Shown in pieces: positions 24,405-32,784 of a stretch of DNA of 64,000 nucleotides. Made by a program: the position numbers and the translations under genes. The stretch spans positions 1 to 64,000 of the forward strand of contig CANDCW010000002.1 of the NCBI GenBank assembly GCA_947383275.1, written 5' to 3'. Origin of the DNA: an uncultured Bacillota bacterium (GTDB taxonomy: Bacteria > Bacillota > Clostridia > Oscillospirales > Oscillospiraceae). The notes below the pieces were generated by a model. That model made no database searches and was not told the origin of the DNA. It saw nothing but the letters and a program-made list of their open reading frames with translations. Positions within the stretch are counted from its first letter, which is position 1; every line of letters starts with the position of its first letter.

Positions 24405-25085
24405 GTGGATATTTGTCTAAATTATGTGGTTGCCGGGCAGGGTTTTCCGTTGGTAATGCTGCATGGAAATGGGGAGGACCACACCTATTTTAAGCACCAG
24501 ATCGGTCCTTTTTCAGAGTGGTACCAGGTGATTGCTCCAGACACTCGGGGGCATGGGCGGTCCCCGAGGGGCAGGGCCCCCTTTACGTTGGACCAGTTTG
24601 CAGAGGACCTGAAAGCGTTTTTGGACAGCCGGGAGATCAGGCGCTGCCATCTTTTGGGATTCTCTGACGGGGCCAATATCGCCCTGCTGTTTGCCCTGAA
24701 CTATCCGGAGTATGTGGAAAAGCTTGTCCTGAACGGGGCCGACTTATATCCCTCAGGGGTAAAGCTGTCCACACAGCTGCCTATTGTTCTGGGCTGGGGA
24801 CTGCTTCAGGCAGTCCGCCGCTTTGACAAAAGAGCTCGGCCCAAATGGGAGCTGCTGGATCTGATGACGACCCAGCCTCACATCAACGCCAAGGCGCTGG
24901 CTGTTTTGAATATGCCTGCCCTGGTGGTGGCGGGGAACAGGGATATGATCCGGGAGAAGCATACCAGACTGATTGCCAAATCCATCCCCGGCAGTGAGCT
25001 GGCCATTCTCCCTGGCGACCACTTTGTGGCCCGCCGAAACTGGGAAGCGTTCAATCCGGTTATTCTGGAGTTTTTAAGGAAATGA
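24405..25085 (+). CDS. Alpha/beta hydrolase
   Basis: A 226-residue alpha/beta-hydrolase fold enzyme. The oxyanion region is VMLHGNGEDH, the nucleophile elbow is GFSDGAN (Ser), the acid is probably the Asp in GNRDMI, and the base is the His in GDHFVA. Length and motifs fit small esterase/lactonase-like hydrolases, but the substrate is unknown. I start at GTG 24405 because AAGGAGG lies five bases upstream, straight after the addB stop; a longer reading would lie inside addB. It is the second gene of the addB-to-addA run. Confidence 0.9.
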   Translation: MDICLNYVVAGQGFPLVMLHGNGEDHTYFKHQIGPFSEWYQVIAPDTRGHGRSPRGRAPFTLDQFAEDLKAFLDSREIRRCHLLGFSDGANIALLFALNYPEYVEKLVLNGADLYPSGVKLSTQLPIVLGWGLLQAVRRFDKRARPKWELLDLMTTQPHINAKALAVLNMPALVVAGNRDMIREKHTRLIAKSIPGSELAILPGDHFVARRNWEAFNPVILEFLRK

Positions 25086-25098
25086 AGGGGGATTTGTT

Positions 25099-25932
25099 AT
25101 GGAAAGCAGTAAAAATATTCTGACCATCGGGGATGTGCCTGGCTATGCAAAGGTGGGGCTGTCCGCTGTCTGGCCTATTTTGTCCAACATGGGCCACAGC
25201 GTCTACAACCTGCCTACCGCTCTGGTGTCTAACCCCTTTGAGTATGAAAAATTCGCGATATTGGATACCACGGACTATATGCGCCAGACCATCCAGGTGT
25301 GGAAGGAGCTGGACTTCCAGTTCGACTGCATCACCACCGGCTTTCTGGCCTCTGCGGCCCAGGTGGGGATTATCCGGGACTTTATCGCCAGCCAGAAGAA
25401 GGAGGGGCTGCTGGTAATGACCGATCCCATCATGGGGGACGAGGGCAAGCTGTACAACGGCGTGACCGAGGAGACCATCGAAAATATGCGCCGCCTCATC
25501 GGGGTGGCGGATGTGATTGTACCCAATTTGACGGAGGGAGAGTTCCTCTCCGGCCTATACCAAGGCAGGGAAGCGCTTACCTGGCAGGAGGCCCGCCAGA
25601 TGGTGGATGCCCTGCTGGCCTTTGGCCCCCGCTCCGTGGTGATTACCAGCGGCCAGGAGGCAGAGACGGGGGATCACGTGGTGTGGGGCTTCGATCACGC
25701 GGCGGGAGAATATTTTACCATTCCCTATCGTCTGATCAGAGTCCATTTCCCAGGCACAGGGGATATGTTTTCCGCCGTACTGGCCGGGGAGCTGTTGGCC
25801 GGAAAAACCTTTCCTCAGGCCACCAAGCGGGCTATGGATGTGGTTGAGCGCCTGATTTTCCTAGAACAGGGTGAAATTGAAAAAAATAAGGGGATCCGCA
25901 TTGAAAAATACCTGAGCGTGCTCAAGGAGTAA
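25099..25932 (+). CDS. Pyridoxal/pyridoxamine kinase-like protein (ribokinase superfamily)
   Basis: A 277-residue PfkB/ribokinase-fold kinase resembling PdxK/PdxY, which phosphorylate B6 vitamers. The N-terminus ILTIGDVPGYAKVGLSA fits substrate-binding loops of that group. DPIMGDEGKLY and VPNLTEGEFL follow, and the anion hole with the catalytic Asp is PGTGDMFSAVL. The ATG at 25099 has GGGGG upstream, 13 bases after the hydrolase. It lies inside the addB-addA operon with no obvious functional link. A different pyrimidine or sugar-type substrate is possible. Confidence 0.88.
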   Translation: MESSKNILTIGDVPGYAKVGLSAVWPILSNMGHSVYNLPTALVSNPFEYEKFAILDTTDYMRQTIQVWKELDFQFDCITTGFLASAAQVGIIRDFIASQKKEGLLVMTDPIMGDEGKLYNGVTEETIENMRRLIGVADVIVPNLTEGEFLSGLYQGREALTWQEARQMVDALLAFGPRSVVITSGQEAETGDHVVWGFDHAAGEYFTIPYRLIRVHFPGTGDMFSAVLAGELLAGKTFPQATKRAMDVVERLIFLEQGEIEKNKGIRIEKYLSVLKE

Positions 25933-25944
25933 GGAGAAACGCCC

Positions 25945-28900
25945 ATGCCATTTCCGTTGACAGATGAACAGCGAAGTATTGTGGATGACCGGGGGGGAGA
26001 GCTGCTGGTGTCCGCTGCCGCCGGGTCTGGGAAAACTCGGGTGCTGGTGGAGCGGCTGCTGGACCGGGTAACCAAAGAGGGGTTGGATATTGACCGTTTT
26101 CTGGTTATCACCTACACGAAAGCCGCCGCAGCCGAGCTGCGGGGGCGCATTGCCCAGGAGCTGTCTGACCGGCTGGCCCTGGCCCCCAACGACCGCCATC
26201 TGCGCCGCCAGACCACTTTGGTCTACCGGGCAAAGATTTCCACCATCCATTCCTTCTGCGCGGACCTCATCCGGGAGAACGGGCACCTGTTGGATTTGGA
26301 TCCGGACTTTCGCCTATGCGACGAAGGGGAGAGTCAGGTGCTCATGGCCCAGGTGCTGGAGGAGCTGCTGGACAAGCGGTATGAGGATCTGCCTGAGGAC
26401 AGCCCCTTTACCCTGTTGGTGGATACTCTGTCCGCCGGGCGGGACGACAGCCGCTTGGCCCAAATCACTGTGGATATCTTTGCCCGGGTGCAGAGCCACC
26501 CCGACCCTGCCCGCTGGCTGGAGGAGCAGAAGGCGCTGTGGAAGCTGGATGGGATTACCGACCTGGCCCAGACCCCCTGGGGCGCGCCCCTGTTGGAGGA
26601 TGCCAAGCGGCAGGCCCGAGGGTGTCGGGTCCGGCTGCTTCGGGCCTTGGAGCTGTGCCAGGGAGATGAGCTGCTGGAGGTCAATTATGGCCCGTCCATT
26701 TCCGCCACGCTGGAGGGGCTGGAGGATTTTTTGCTGGAGGAAACCTGGGACGGCGCCTATGCCCGCCTGCCCATCCCGTTCCCCGCGGCGGGGCGGAAGC
26801 GGAAGCGGTCTGTTTCCATCAGCCCTTTTGTGGCGGAGCAGACCGCCAGGGCTGGGGAGCGGATGAAAGCCATCCGGGACCGGTGCAAAAAGACACTGGA
26901 AAAGACGGCGGAGCCCTTTTGGGGAGACACCGCAGCCCAGTTGGAAGAGCTGTCCCTGTCCGCGCCGGCGGTGTGCGCCCTGATGGACCTGGTGCTGGAA
27001 TTTCAGGACGCCTTTTCCCGGGAAAAAGCCAAGCGGGGGTTGGTGGACTTCTCTGACCTGGAACACTTCGCGGTAAAGCTGCTTACCGATGGGGAGGGGA
27101 ATCCTTCCGAGCTGGCTCACTACTGGGGAGCCCGGTATGACGAGGTGCTGGTGGACGAATACCAGGATACCAACCAGGTGCAGAACGCCATTTTTGGCGC
27201 CGTCTCCGGCAATGGACGGCGGTTGTTTCAGGTGGGGGACGTGAAGCAGTCCATCTACCGCTTCCGGCTGGCTGATCCGACCATCTTTTTGGACAAGTAC
27301 CGCCGCTTTACCTCCGGAGACAGTGCGGAGGAGGGAGCGCCCCGCAAACGGGTATTGTCTCGGAACTTTCGTTCCCGGCCCCAGGTACTGGAGGGGTGCA
27401 ATGATCTATTCAGAAGCATTATGTCAACTGAATTCGGCGAGCTTGACTACACCGAGGACCAGGCGTTGGTGCCGGGCAGATCCTTCCGCTCGGAGGAACG
27501 CTCCAGTGGCCCGGATCCCTACGCGCTGGAACTGGATGCCCTGGACCTGTCCTTCCTGGGGGATTGGGAAGGGGAGAAGGACGACAAAAACCTTTTGGAA
27601 GCCCGCTTTGCTGCGCGGAGAATACGGGAACTGCTGGACCGGCCCCTTATGGTCGAGGAGGGGGAGGGGCTGCGCCCCCTGCGGCCTTCCGATGTGATGA
27701 TCCTCCTGCGCAGCCCAGGCCCGGTGCTCCACCACTACCTGCGGGCGCTTAACGAGGTGGGAGTCCCTTGGGCGGCCGACGGGGGAGAGGACTTCTTCGA
27801 GACCACTGAGGTCAACGTGGCTTTGTCCATTCTCCAGGTTGTGGACAACCCCAGGCAGGATGTGCCTCTGATCGCGGCCCTGCGCTCTCCGGTGTATGGC
27901 TTTACCGCAGATAAGCTGGCCCTTCTCCGGGCGGACAGCAGCGGTGATTTCTATACCGCCCTGGTCAACGCCGCTGACAGCGGGGATGGGGCGTGCCGGG
28001 ATTTCCTGAGCCATCTGGAGGAGCTGCGCTTTGGCGCGGGGGATCGCACCTGCCGTCAGCTGATGTGGCACATGTTTGAGAAAACCAATCTGCTGGGCAT
28101 CTTTGGCGCGATGGAGGATGGAGGAACGCGGCAGAGCAATCTGCTGTCCCTCTACGCCCTGGCCGGGCAGCTGGAGGACAGTGGATGCCGTACCTTGTTC
28201 CAGTTTTTGCTCCGCTTGGAGCGGCTGCGGAGCACAGGCTCCCGGTTGGGGACCACATCAGGGAATGGCCGGGAGGGAGAGGGGGTGTCTGTCCTGTCCA
28301 TCCACCGCTCCAAGGGACTGGAGAAGCCGGTGGTACTGGTGTGCGGCCTCACCCGCCGCCTTAATCGGGATGACCTGATGCGCCCGGTTCTGTTCCACCC
28401 CGTATTGGGGGTGGGGCCCCGTGGGCTGGACCGGGAACGTATGGTGGAATACCCTACTTTAGCCCGGCGGGCGGTGGCCCGCCAGCTGGATCGAGAGATG
28501 ATGGCGGAGGAGCTGCGCCTGCTCTATGTGGCCATGACCCGCTCCCGGGAAAAACTGATTCTTACTCTGACGCTCCCCGAGGGGGCGGACGCCCTGGCGC
28601 GGCTGGGGGAGAGCCTGCCTGTCTCCCCCATGTCGCTGGAGCAGCAGCAGAGCGTGGGGGCGTGGGTGCTCCTTTACGCCCTCACCCGGCCGGAGGGAGC
28701 CGCGCTCCGGGATTTGGCTGATGTGCCTGAGGAGGCAACGGAGGCAGCGGGCCCCGCTTGGGACATCCGGTGGGTGGATGGGACCGCCCTGAGTGAAGAA
28801 CATCAGGTGGAAGGCTGTTATACCGATCTTTTGGAGGAGGCGGACGGGGATCTGAGCGTACGCCTGTGTTGGGCCTACCCTTATATGGCAGCGGCCAATC

Positions 28901-29547
28901 TGCCCTCCAAGCTCACTGCCACCCAAATTAAAGGCCGGACTCTGGATCAAGAGGCAGCGGAGGATGCCGCCCTGCCTCCCCGAAAGGGCCAGCCCATTAC
29001 CCGGCCCAACTTTATCGCCGAGCGGAAAGGGCTGACCCCCGCGCAGCGGGGTACCGCCCTGCATCTGGCCATGCAGTACCTGCCTTTGAACGGGAACAGC
29101 AGCCCTCAGGCGGTAGCGCTTGAACTGGACCGTTTGGCGCAGGAGGGCTTTTTAACCAAGCTTCAGCGGCAGGCGGTAGAGCCGGAGCGGTTGTCTGCTT
29201 TTCTGGACAGCCCTTTGGGCCGGGCCATGGCCAATGCGGGGGAGAAGTGCCGTCGGGAATTCAAATTTTCGGTGCTGGCTTCCGCCTTGGACTACTTTCC
29301 GGATGGAAAAGGGGAGGAGGTCCTGCTCCAGGGTGTCATCGACGCCTGGTTTGAGGAGGAGGACAGCGTCACGGTAGTGGACTTTAAAAGCGACCAGGTC
29401 GCACCCGGCGGTGAGCGGGCCAGAGCGGAGGAATACCGTCCCCAGCTGGCCGCGTACAGTCAGGCATTGTCCGCCATCTTGGGACGGCCCGTCAACCGGC
29501 AGGTGCTGTGGTTTTTTGCCACCGATACGGCGGTAGAGCTGCTGTGA
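25945..29547 (+). CDS. addA: ATP-dependent helicase/nuclease AddA subunit
   Basis: A 1200-residue UvrD-like helicase with a C-terminal RecB-family nuclease. Q motif and Walker A: LTDEQRSIV then SAAAGSGKTRV (residues 23-33). Motif Ia is ITYTKAAAAELRGRI. Walker B is DEYQDTN near residue 402. Motif VI is RLLYVAMTRSREKLIL. The nuclease core VVDFKSDQV is near 1146, with YRPQLAAYSQAL after it. It is the 3'-5' motor and one nuclease of AddAB. The ATG at 25945 has AAGGAG upstream and the gene ends the operon. Full length is present and no motif is degraded. Confidence 0.97.
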   Translation: MPFPLTDEQRSIVDDRGGELLVSAAAGSGKTRVLVERLLDRVTKEGLDIDRFLVITYTKAAAAELRGRIAQELSDRLALAPNDRHLRRQTTLVYRAKISTIHSFCADLIRENGHLLDLDPDFRLCDEGESQVLMAQVLEELLDKRYEDLPEDSPFTLLVDTLSAGRDDSRLAQITVDIFARVQSHPDPARWLEEQKALWKLDGITDLAQTPWGAPLLEDAKRQARGCRVRLLRALELCQGDELLEVNYGPSISATLEGLEDFLLEETWDGAYARLPIPFPAAGRKRKRSVSISPFVAEQTARAGERMKAIRDRCKKTLEKTAEPFWGDTAAQLEELSLSAPAVCALMDLVLEFQDAFSREKAKRGLVDFSDLEHFAVKLLTDGEGNPSELAHYWGARYDEVLVDEYQDTNQVQNAIFGAVSGNGRRLFQVGDVKQSIYRFRLADPTIFLDKYRRFTSGDSAEEGAPRKRVLSRNFRSRPQVLEGCNDLFRSIMSTEFGELDYTEDQALVPGRSFRSEERSSGPDPYALELDALDLSFLGDWEGEKDDKNLLEARFAARRIRELLDRPLMVEEGEGLRPLRPSDVMILLRSPGPVLHHYLRALNEVGVPWAADGGEDFFETTEVNVALSILQVVDNPRQDVPLIAALRSPVYGFTADKLALLRADSSGDFYTALVNAADSGDGACRDFLSHLEELRFGAGDRTCRQLMWHMFEKTNLLGIFGAMEDGGTRQSNLLSLYALAGQLEDSGCRTLFQFLLRLERLRSTGSRLGTTSGNGREGEGVSVLSIHRSKGLEKPVVLVCGLTRRLNRDDLMRPVLFHPVLGVGPRGLDRERMVEYPTLARRAVARQLDREMMAEELRLLYVAMTRSREKLILTLTLPEGADALARLGESLPVSPMSLEQQQSVGAWVLLYALTRPEGAALRDLADVPEEATEAAGPAWDIRWVDGTALSEEHQVEGCYTDLLEEADGDLSVRLCWAYPYMAAANLPSKLTATQIKGRTLDQEAAEDAALPPRKGQPITRPNFIAERKGLTPAQRGTALHLAMQYLPLNGNSSPQAVALELDRLAQEGFLTKLQRQAVEPERLSAFLDSPLGRAMANAGEKCRREFKFSVLASALDYFPDGKGEEVLLQGVIDAWFEEEDSVTVVDFKSDQVAPGGERARAEEYRPQLAAYSQALSAILGRPVNRQVLWFFATDTAVELL

Positions 29548-29580
29548 GGGAAGCGCGAAAAGAGCCCTGCCCCGCTGGCG

Positions 29581-29814
29581 CTATCTTTCTACCAGTATAA
29601 TGTCCTCCCCGAAGCGCTTGATTGCCCCCCAAGGGATGACCTTGTCCTCTTCCCGTCCCAACAGCCCAAAAAAGCGCCGGCGCCCGGGGATCACCAGGGC
29701 CCGAACCTGACCGGACTCCAGATCCACCTCCATGTCTCCCACATAGCCGTACCGGCTGCCGTCCTCCACGCTGATCACTTCTTTGTACCGCAGCTCCGCG
29801 ATTCTGGTATCCAT
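29581..29814 (-). CDS. PRC-barrel protein of the YlmC/YmxH family
   Basis: A 77-residue single PRC-barrel protein of the small family found in spore-forming Firmicutes. It reads ELRYKEVISVEDGSRYGYV, then GDMEVDLESGQVRALVIPG, ending with IKRFGEDIILV. The family role is unclear but associated with sporulation. I prefer ATG 29814 over GTG 29820 because GGGGG lies seven bases before the ATG. That site is one arm of an 8-bp inverted repeat (see findings), so translation may be structure-controlled. It is convergent with addA and divergent from the glycosyltransferase. Confidence 0.87.
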   Translation of the reverse strand: MDTRIAELRYKEVISVEDGSRYGYVGDMEVDLESGQVRALVIPGRRRFFGLLGREEDKVIPWGAIKRFGEDIILVER

Positions 29815-29820
29815 ACCCAC

Positions 29821-29861
29821 GCCCCCAAACTGTTTTGATTCAACGTATGCGGCTTGGGGGC
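29821..29861 (-). repeat. Inverted repeat that covers the ribosome binding site of the YlmC-like gene
   Basis: GCCCCCAA (29821-29828) and TTGGGGGC (29854-29861) are exact complements separated by 25 bases. On the minus-strand mRNA the second arm contains the GGGGG ribosome site used by ATG 29814. Confidence 0.55.
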
Positions 29862-29873
29862 TGTCCTATGCGG

Positions 29874-29901
29874 TTAAGAAAACCTTCATGAAATCTTAAT
29901 C
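29874..29901 (+). promoter_or_regulatory. Triple direct repeat upstream of the glycosyltransferase, OmpR/PhoP-type pattern
   Basis: TTAAGA (29874-29879), TTCATG (29885-29890) and TTAATC (29896-29901) are spaced by five bases, an 11-bp period typical of OmpR-family response-regulator boxes. A promoter-like TTGTCC (29913-29918) and TATTCT (29934-29939) with a short 15-base spacer follow, which would fit an activator-dependent promoter. Regulator unknown. Confidence 0.35.
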
Positions 29902-29972
29902 TTCCTCCCACTTTGTCCTTAAGGAAGCTCTGCTATTCTTGTGGACAGAACAAACGAGAGGAGGAGCGGAAT

Positions 29973-31217
29973 ATGGATTGGCTGTTTCCTGCCGCGCTGG
30001 CCCTAACGGGCACATTTGGAGTATTAATGGGGCTTTGGGGCGTTTGGTATCTGGTTTCAGGCCTGGCCTGTGTGCGGAAGCCGATGGACTATGGTTTCCA
30101 TCCGGCGAAGACGAAGTTTGCGGTTTTGATTGCCGCCCGGAACGAAGAGCTGGTGATCGGTCCCCTGATCAACAGCCTGCTCACCCAGGATTACCCGTCT
30201 GATTTGTACGACGTGTGGGTTCTCCCCAATAATTGTACCGACAACACAGCTCTGGCGGCCCGAAACTTTGGAGCCAAGGTGCTGGAGTGCACCGTTCCGG
30301 TGAAAAGCAAGGGGGAGGTTCTCCGTTTTGCCTACAACCGGCTCCGGGGCCGGCAGTATGACGCCTGGCTGGTTTTTGATGCGGACAACGTGGTGGACCG
30401 CCGTTTCCTGTCAGAGATGAACAATGCCCGGCTGGCCGGGGCTCAGGCGGCCCAGGGTTACCGGGACAGCAAAAACCCCTATGATACCGCCGTATCCAGC
30501 AGCTCTTCCATCTACTATTGGATGATGGACCGCTTCCACAATGGCGGAAAGGCCGGCTTAGGCGTATCCGCCATGATCGGCGGAACTGGCTTTATGGTCA
30601 CCCAGCAGCTGCTGGACAAACTGGGCGGCTGGCGTACGGAGACCATCAGCGAGGACCTGGAAATGACCGCTCAGGCTGTTCTGGCGGGGGAGAAGGTGGC
30701 CTATGTGCCAAAGGCGGTCACCTACGACGAACAGCCCCTTACCTGGGAGCAGTCCATCAGGCAGCGCCGCCGCTGGACCAGTGGTACGCTCCAGGTGGCC
30801 CAGCGCTGCCTGCCGGTTCTGGGGGAAGCTCAGTCTGACCGGCCCCGTCTGGTGCTGTTTGACTTGGAGCTTACCCTTCTGATGCCCGCCTATCAGCTGG
30901 CCGCTCTGGCGGGATTGATTTGCACCGTGCTTACATCAGCCCTGGGCGGAAAAACGCTTCTTCAATCTCTGCTTCTGGGATTGGCGGGGGCCTGCGGCAA
31001 TATCGCCTGGGCAGCTGTTACCGCAACCGTTGCCGCCGGGATTGTCATTACGCTGGAGGGCAAGTGGGACCGCCGCCTGTGGAAAGGATTGGCGAGCTAC
31101 TGGCTGTTTCTCCTCACTTGGCTGCCCATTACCGCCGTCAGCTTTTGGAAAAAGACCACCGTCTGGGAGGAGATCCGCCACACCCGCGCCATGGTCCCTC
31201 AGCTGCCGGGGAAATAA
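29973..31217 (+). CDS. Membrane-bound family 2 glycosyltransferase (cellulose/chitin-synthase-like)
   Basis: A 414-residue processive-type GT2 enzyme. One N-terminal membrane helix (about 4-30) precedes a GT-A domain with IAARNEE, the metal-binding DADN near residue 136, the acceptor region ISEDLEMT, and the (Q/R)xxRW hallmark RQRRRW near 262. Several C-terminal helices (about 290-400) follow. It probably builds or extends a cell-surface polysaccharide at the membrane; the sugar is unknown. The ATG at 29973 follows GAGGAGGAG; an in-frame upstream start would overlap the promoter. It is transcribed alone, between a direct-repeat promoter region and a long bidirectional terminator. Confidence 0.92.
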   Translation: MDWLFPAALALTGTFGVLMGLWGVWYLVSGLACVRKPMDYGFHPAKTKFAVLIAARNEELVIGPLINSLLTQDYPSDLYDVWVLPNNCTDNTALAARNFGAKVLECTVPVKSKGEVLRFAYNRLRGRQYDAWLVFDADNVVDRRFLSEMNNARLAGAQAAQGYRDSKNPYDTAVSSSSSIYYWMMDRFHNGGKAGLGVSAMIGGTGFMVTQQLLDKLGGWRTETISEDLEMTAQAVLAGEKVAYVPKAVTYDEQPLTWEQSIRQRRRWTSGTLQVAQRCLPVLGEAQSDRPRLVLFDLELTLLMPAYQLAALAGLICTVLTSALGGKTLLQSLLLGLAGACGNIAWAAVTATVAAGIVITLEGKWDRRLWKGLASYWLFLLTWLPITAVSFWKKTTVWEEIRHTRAMVPQLPGK

Positions 31218-31260
31218 CCAAAAGCCGCTACCCCTTACGGGGTAGCGGCTTTTGGTTATT
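31213..31260. terminator. Bidirectional terminator between the glycosyltransferase and flavodiiron genes
   Basis: A perfect 22-bp inverted repeat (arms 31213-31234 and 31239-31260, loop TTAC) with A-rich and T-rich ends, so it works in both directions. The arms include the TAA stop of the plus-strand gene and most of the TAA stop of the minus-strand gene. Confidence 0.93.
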
Positions 31261-32608
31261 ACTGCACCGGCTCGAAGTCGGAGGCGGGGCGGCGGCAGAT
31301 GGGACAGACAAAATCGTCGGGGAGGGTATCGCTCTCATAGATGAAGCCGCAGATTTTACACACGAAGCCCTTGGGCTTGGGGGCCTCCTCCTGAACGGGG
31401 ACGGGCTCCTGGCCCTTGACAGATGCGGCCAGAGCCTGGGCCAGGACCTCCAGCTCTGCTTCCTGGCTGGGAGCCAGGGCGGACTTGAGGGTGACGAAGG
31501 GCTCGATAATCTCCATTTCCTTCATCCCGCCCAGGATCTCCGCCATCAGCTTGCCGCTGGTGGGGGCCCAGGAGCCGTTCTGAATGAGGGCGGCTTTCCG
31601 GTTTTGCAGATTGTGGTGAGCCAGATCCCGGAGCAGGTGTTCCATGGGGTCAAAAATGCCGTTGTTGTAGGTGGGGCAGGCGAAGACGATGTGGCTGTAC
31701 TTGAAGCAGTCGGCCAGCACGTAGGAGTAATGGGTGACGGATACATCGTGCATTTGAACCGGGATGCCCAGCTCGGCCAAGCGGCAGGCCAGGATATTGG
31801 CGGCGGTCTCGGTGTGGCCGTAGATGGAGGCGAAGGGGATCACCACGCCTTGGACCTCAGGCTCATAGGAGGCCCACTTGACGTACCGGTCGATGATTTG
31901 CCCAAAATTTTTGCGCCACACAGGGCCGTGGAGAGGGCAGATCATCTGGATGTCCAGCTTGGAGGCTTTGCCCAGCAGGGCCATCACCTGGGGGCCGTAT
32001 TTGCCCACAATGTTGGTGTAGTACCGCCGGGCCTCGTCCAGCCAATCCCGCTCCCAGTCGATCTCATCGGCGAACAGCACGCCGTTTAGTGCGCCGAAGG
32101 AGCCAAAGCCGTCGGCGGAGAAGAGAATCTTGTCGGTGGAGTCGTAGCTGACCACGACCTCAGGCCAGTGGACCATAGGAGCGGCCACAAAGGTGAAGTT
32201 GTGCCTGCCGGTGCACAGGGTGTCGCCCTCGCCCACCAGGATGGCCCCGGAGGGATCGGTGGCGTGGAACTGGCGGATCATATTGATGGCCTTGCCGTTG
32301 CAGACAATGCGGGCCTCGGGGTGGCGGAGAACCAGGTCACCCAGGGTGGCGGCATGGTCGGGCTCCATGTGGTGGACAAAGATATAATCCAGCTTCCGGC
32401 CGTCCAGAGCGTGCTCCAGATTCTCCATAAACTGGGTCTGGACCGCGCGGTCCGCTGTGTCAAACAGGACGGTTTTTTCGTCCAGCAGCAGGTAGGAGTT
32501 GTAGGACATCCCCCGGGGGACGGGGTGGGCGGCCTCAAAGACGGGGTGCTGGCGGTCATTGGCGCCGATCCAGATGAGGTCGTCAGTGACCTTGCGGGTA
32601 CAATACAT
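31259..32608 (-). CDS. Flavodiiron protein with C-terminal rubredoxin domain
   Basis: A 449-residue oxygen or nitric-oxide reductase that protects anaerobes. A metallo-beta-lactamase-like domain (about 1-250) holds the diiron ligands HHMEPDHAA, then the His of PMVHWPEV, the Asp of ADGFGSFG and the His of CPLHGPVW. A flavodoxin domain (about 253-395) binds FMN through SIYGHTET. A short rubredoxin follows (CKICGFIYE ... CPICRRPASDF), supplying electrons within the same chain. I place the start at ATG 32608 (MYCTRKVTDD) with GAGG upstream; a longer frame begins 58 codons earlier in AT-rich intergenic sequence. It is monocistronic. The rubredoxin fusion resembles Clostridia and enterobacterial NorV arrangements. 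Confidence 0.95.
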   Translation of the reverse strand: MYCTRKVTDDLIWIGANDRQHPVFEAAHPVPRGMSYNSYLLLDEKTVLFDTADRAVQTQFMENLEHALDGRKLDYIFVHHMEPDHAATLGDLVLRHPEARIVCNGKAINMIRQFHATDPSGAILVGEGDTLCTGRHNFTFVAAPMVHWPEVVVSYDSTDKILFSADGFGSFGALNGVLFADEIDWERDWLDEARRYYTNIVGKYGPQVMALLGKASKLDIQMICPLHGPVWRKNFGQIIDRYVKWASYEPEVQGVVIPFASIYGHTETAANILACRLAELGIPVQMHDVSVTHYSYVLADCFKYSHIVFACPTYNNGIFDPMEHLLRDLAHHNLQNRKAALIQNGSWAPTSGKLMAEILGGMKEMEIIEPFVTLKSALAPSQEAELEVLAQALAASVKGQEPVPVQEEAPKPKGFVCKICGFIYESDTLPDDFVCPICRRPASDFEPVQ

Positions 32609-32724
32609 AGGAAAACCTCGCTTTCGTATCGGTATTTTATCGTTCCATAGTTTAACATATTTTTCCGGAAATTGCGATACTTTTTTGTGCAGGGCCAAAA
32701 TTTTTCTCTTTTCGCTGGAATCCG

Positions 32725-32753
32725 TTGAAAAAGAGGGGAGTATCCCGTATAAT
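32725..32753 (+). promoter_or_regulatory. Sigma-A type promoter of trmD
   Basis: TTGAAA (32725-32730), 17-base spacer, TATAAT (32748-32753), 31 bases before the start. Confidence 0.75.
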
Positions 32754-32784
32754 ATTGCACGAAGATTGGAAAGGCGGGGCAAAC

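Noticed and set aside
30920..32089. A 389-codon plus-strand frame across the glycosyltransferase end and the flavodiiron gene
   Set aside because: It runs through a bidirectional terminator and is antisense to a clear enzyme gene.
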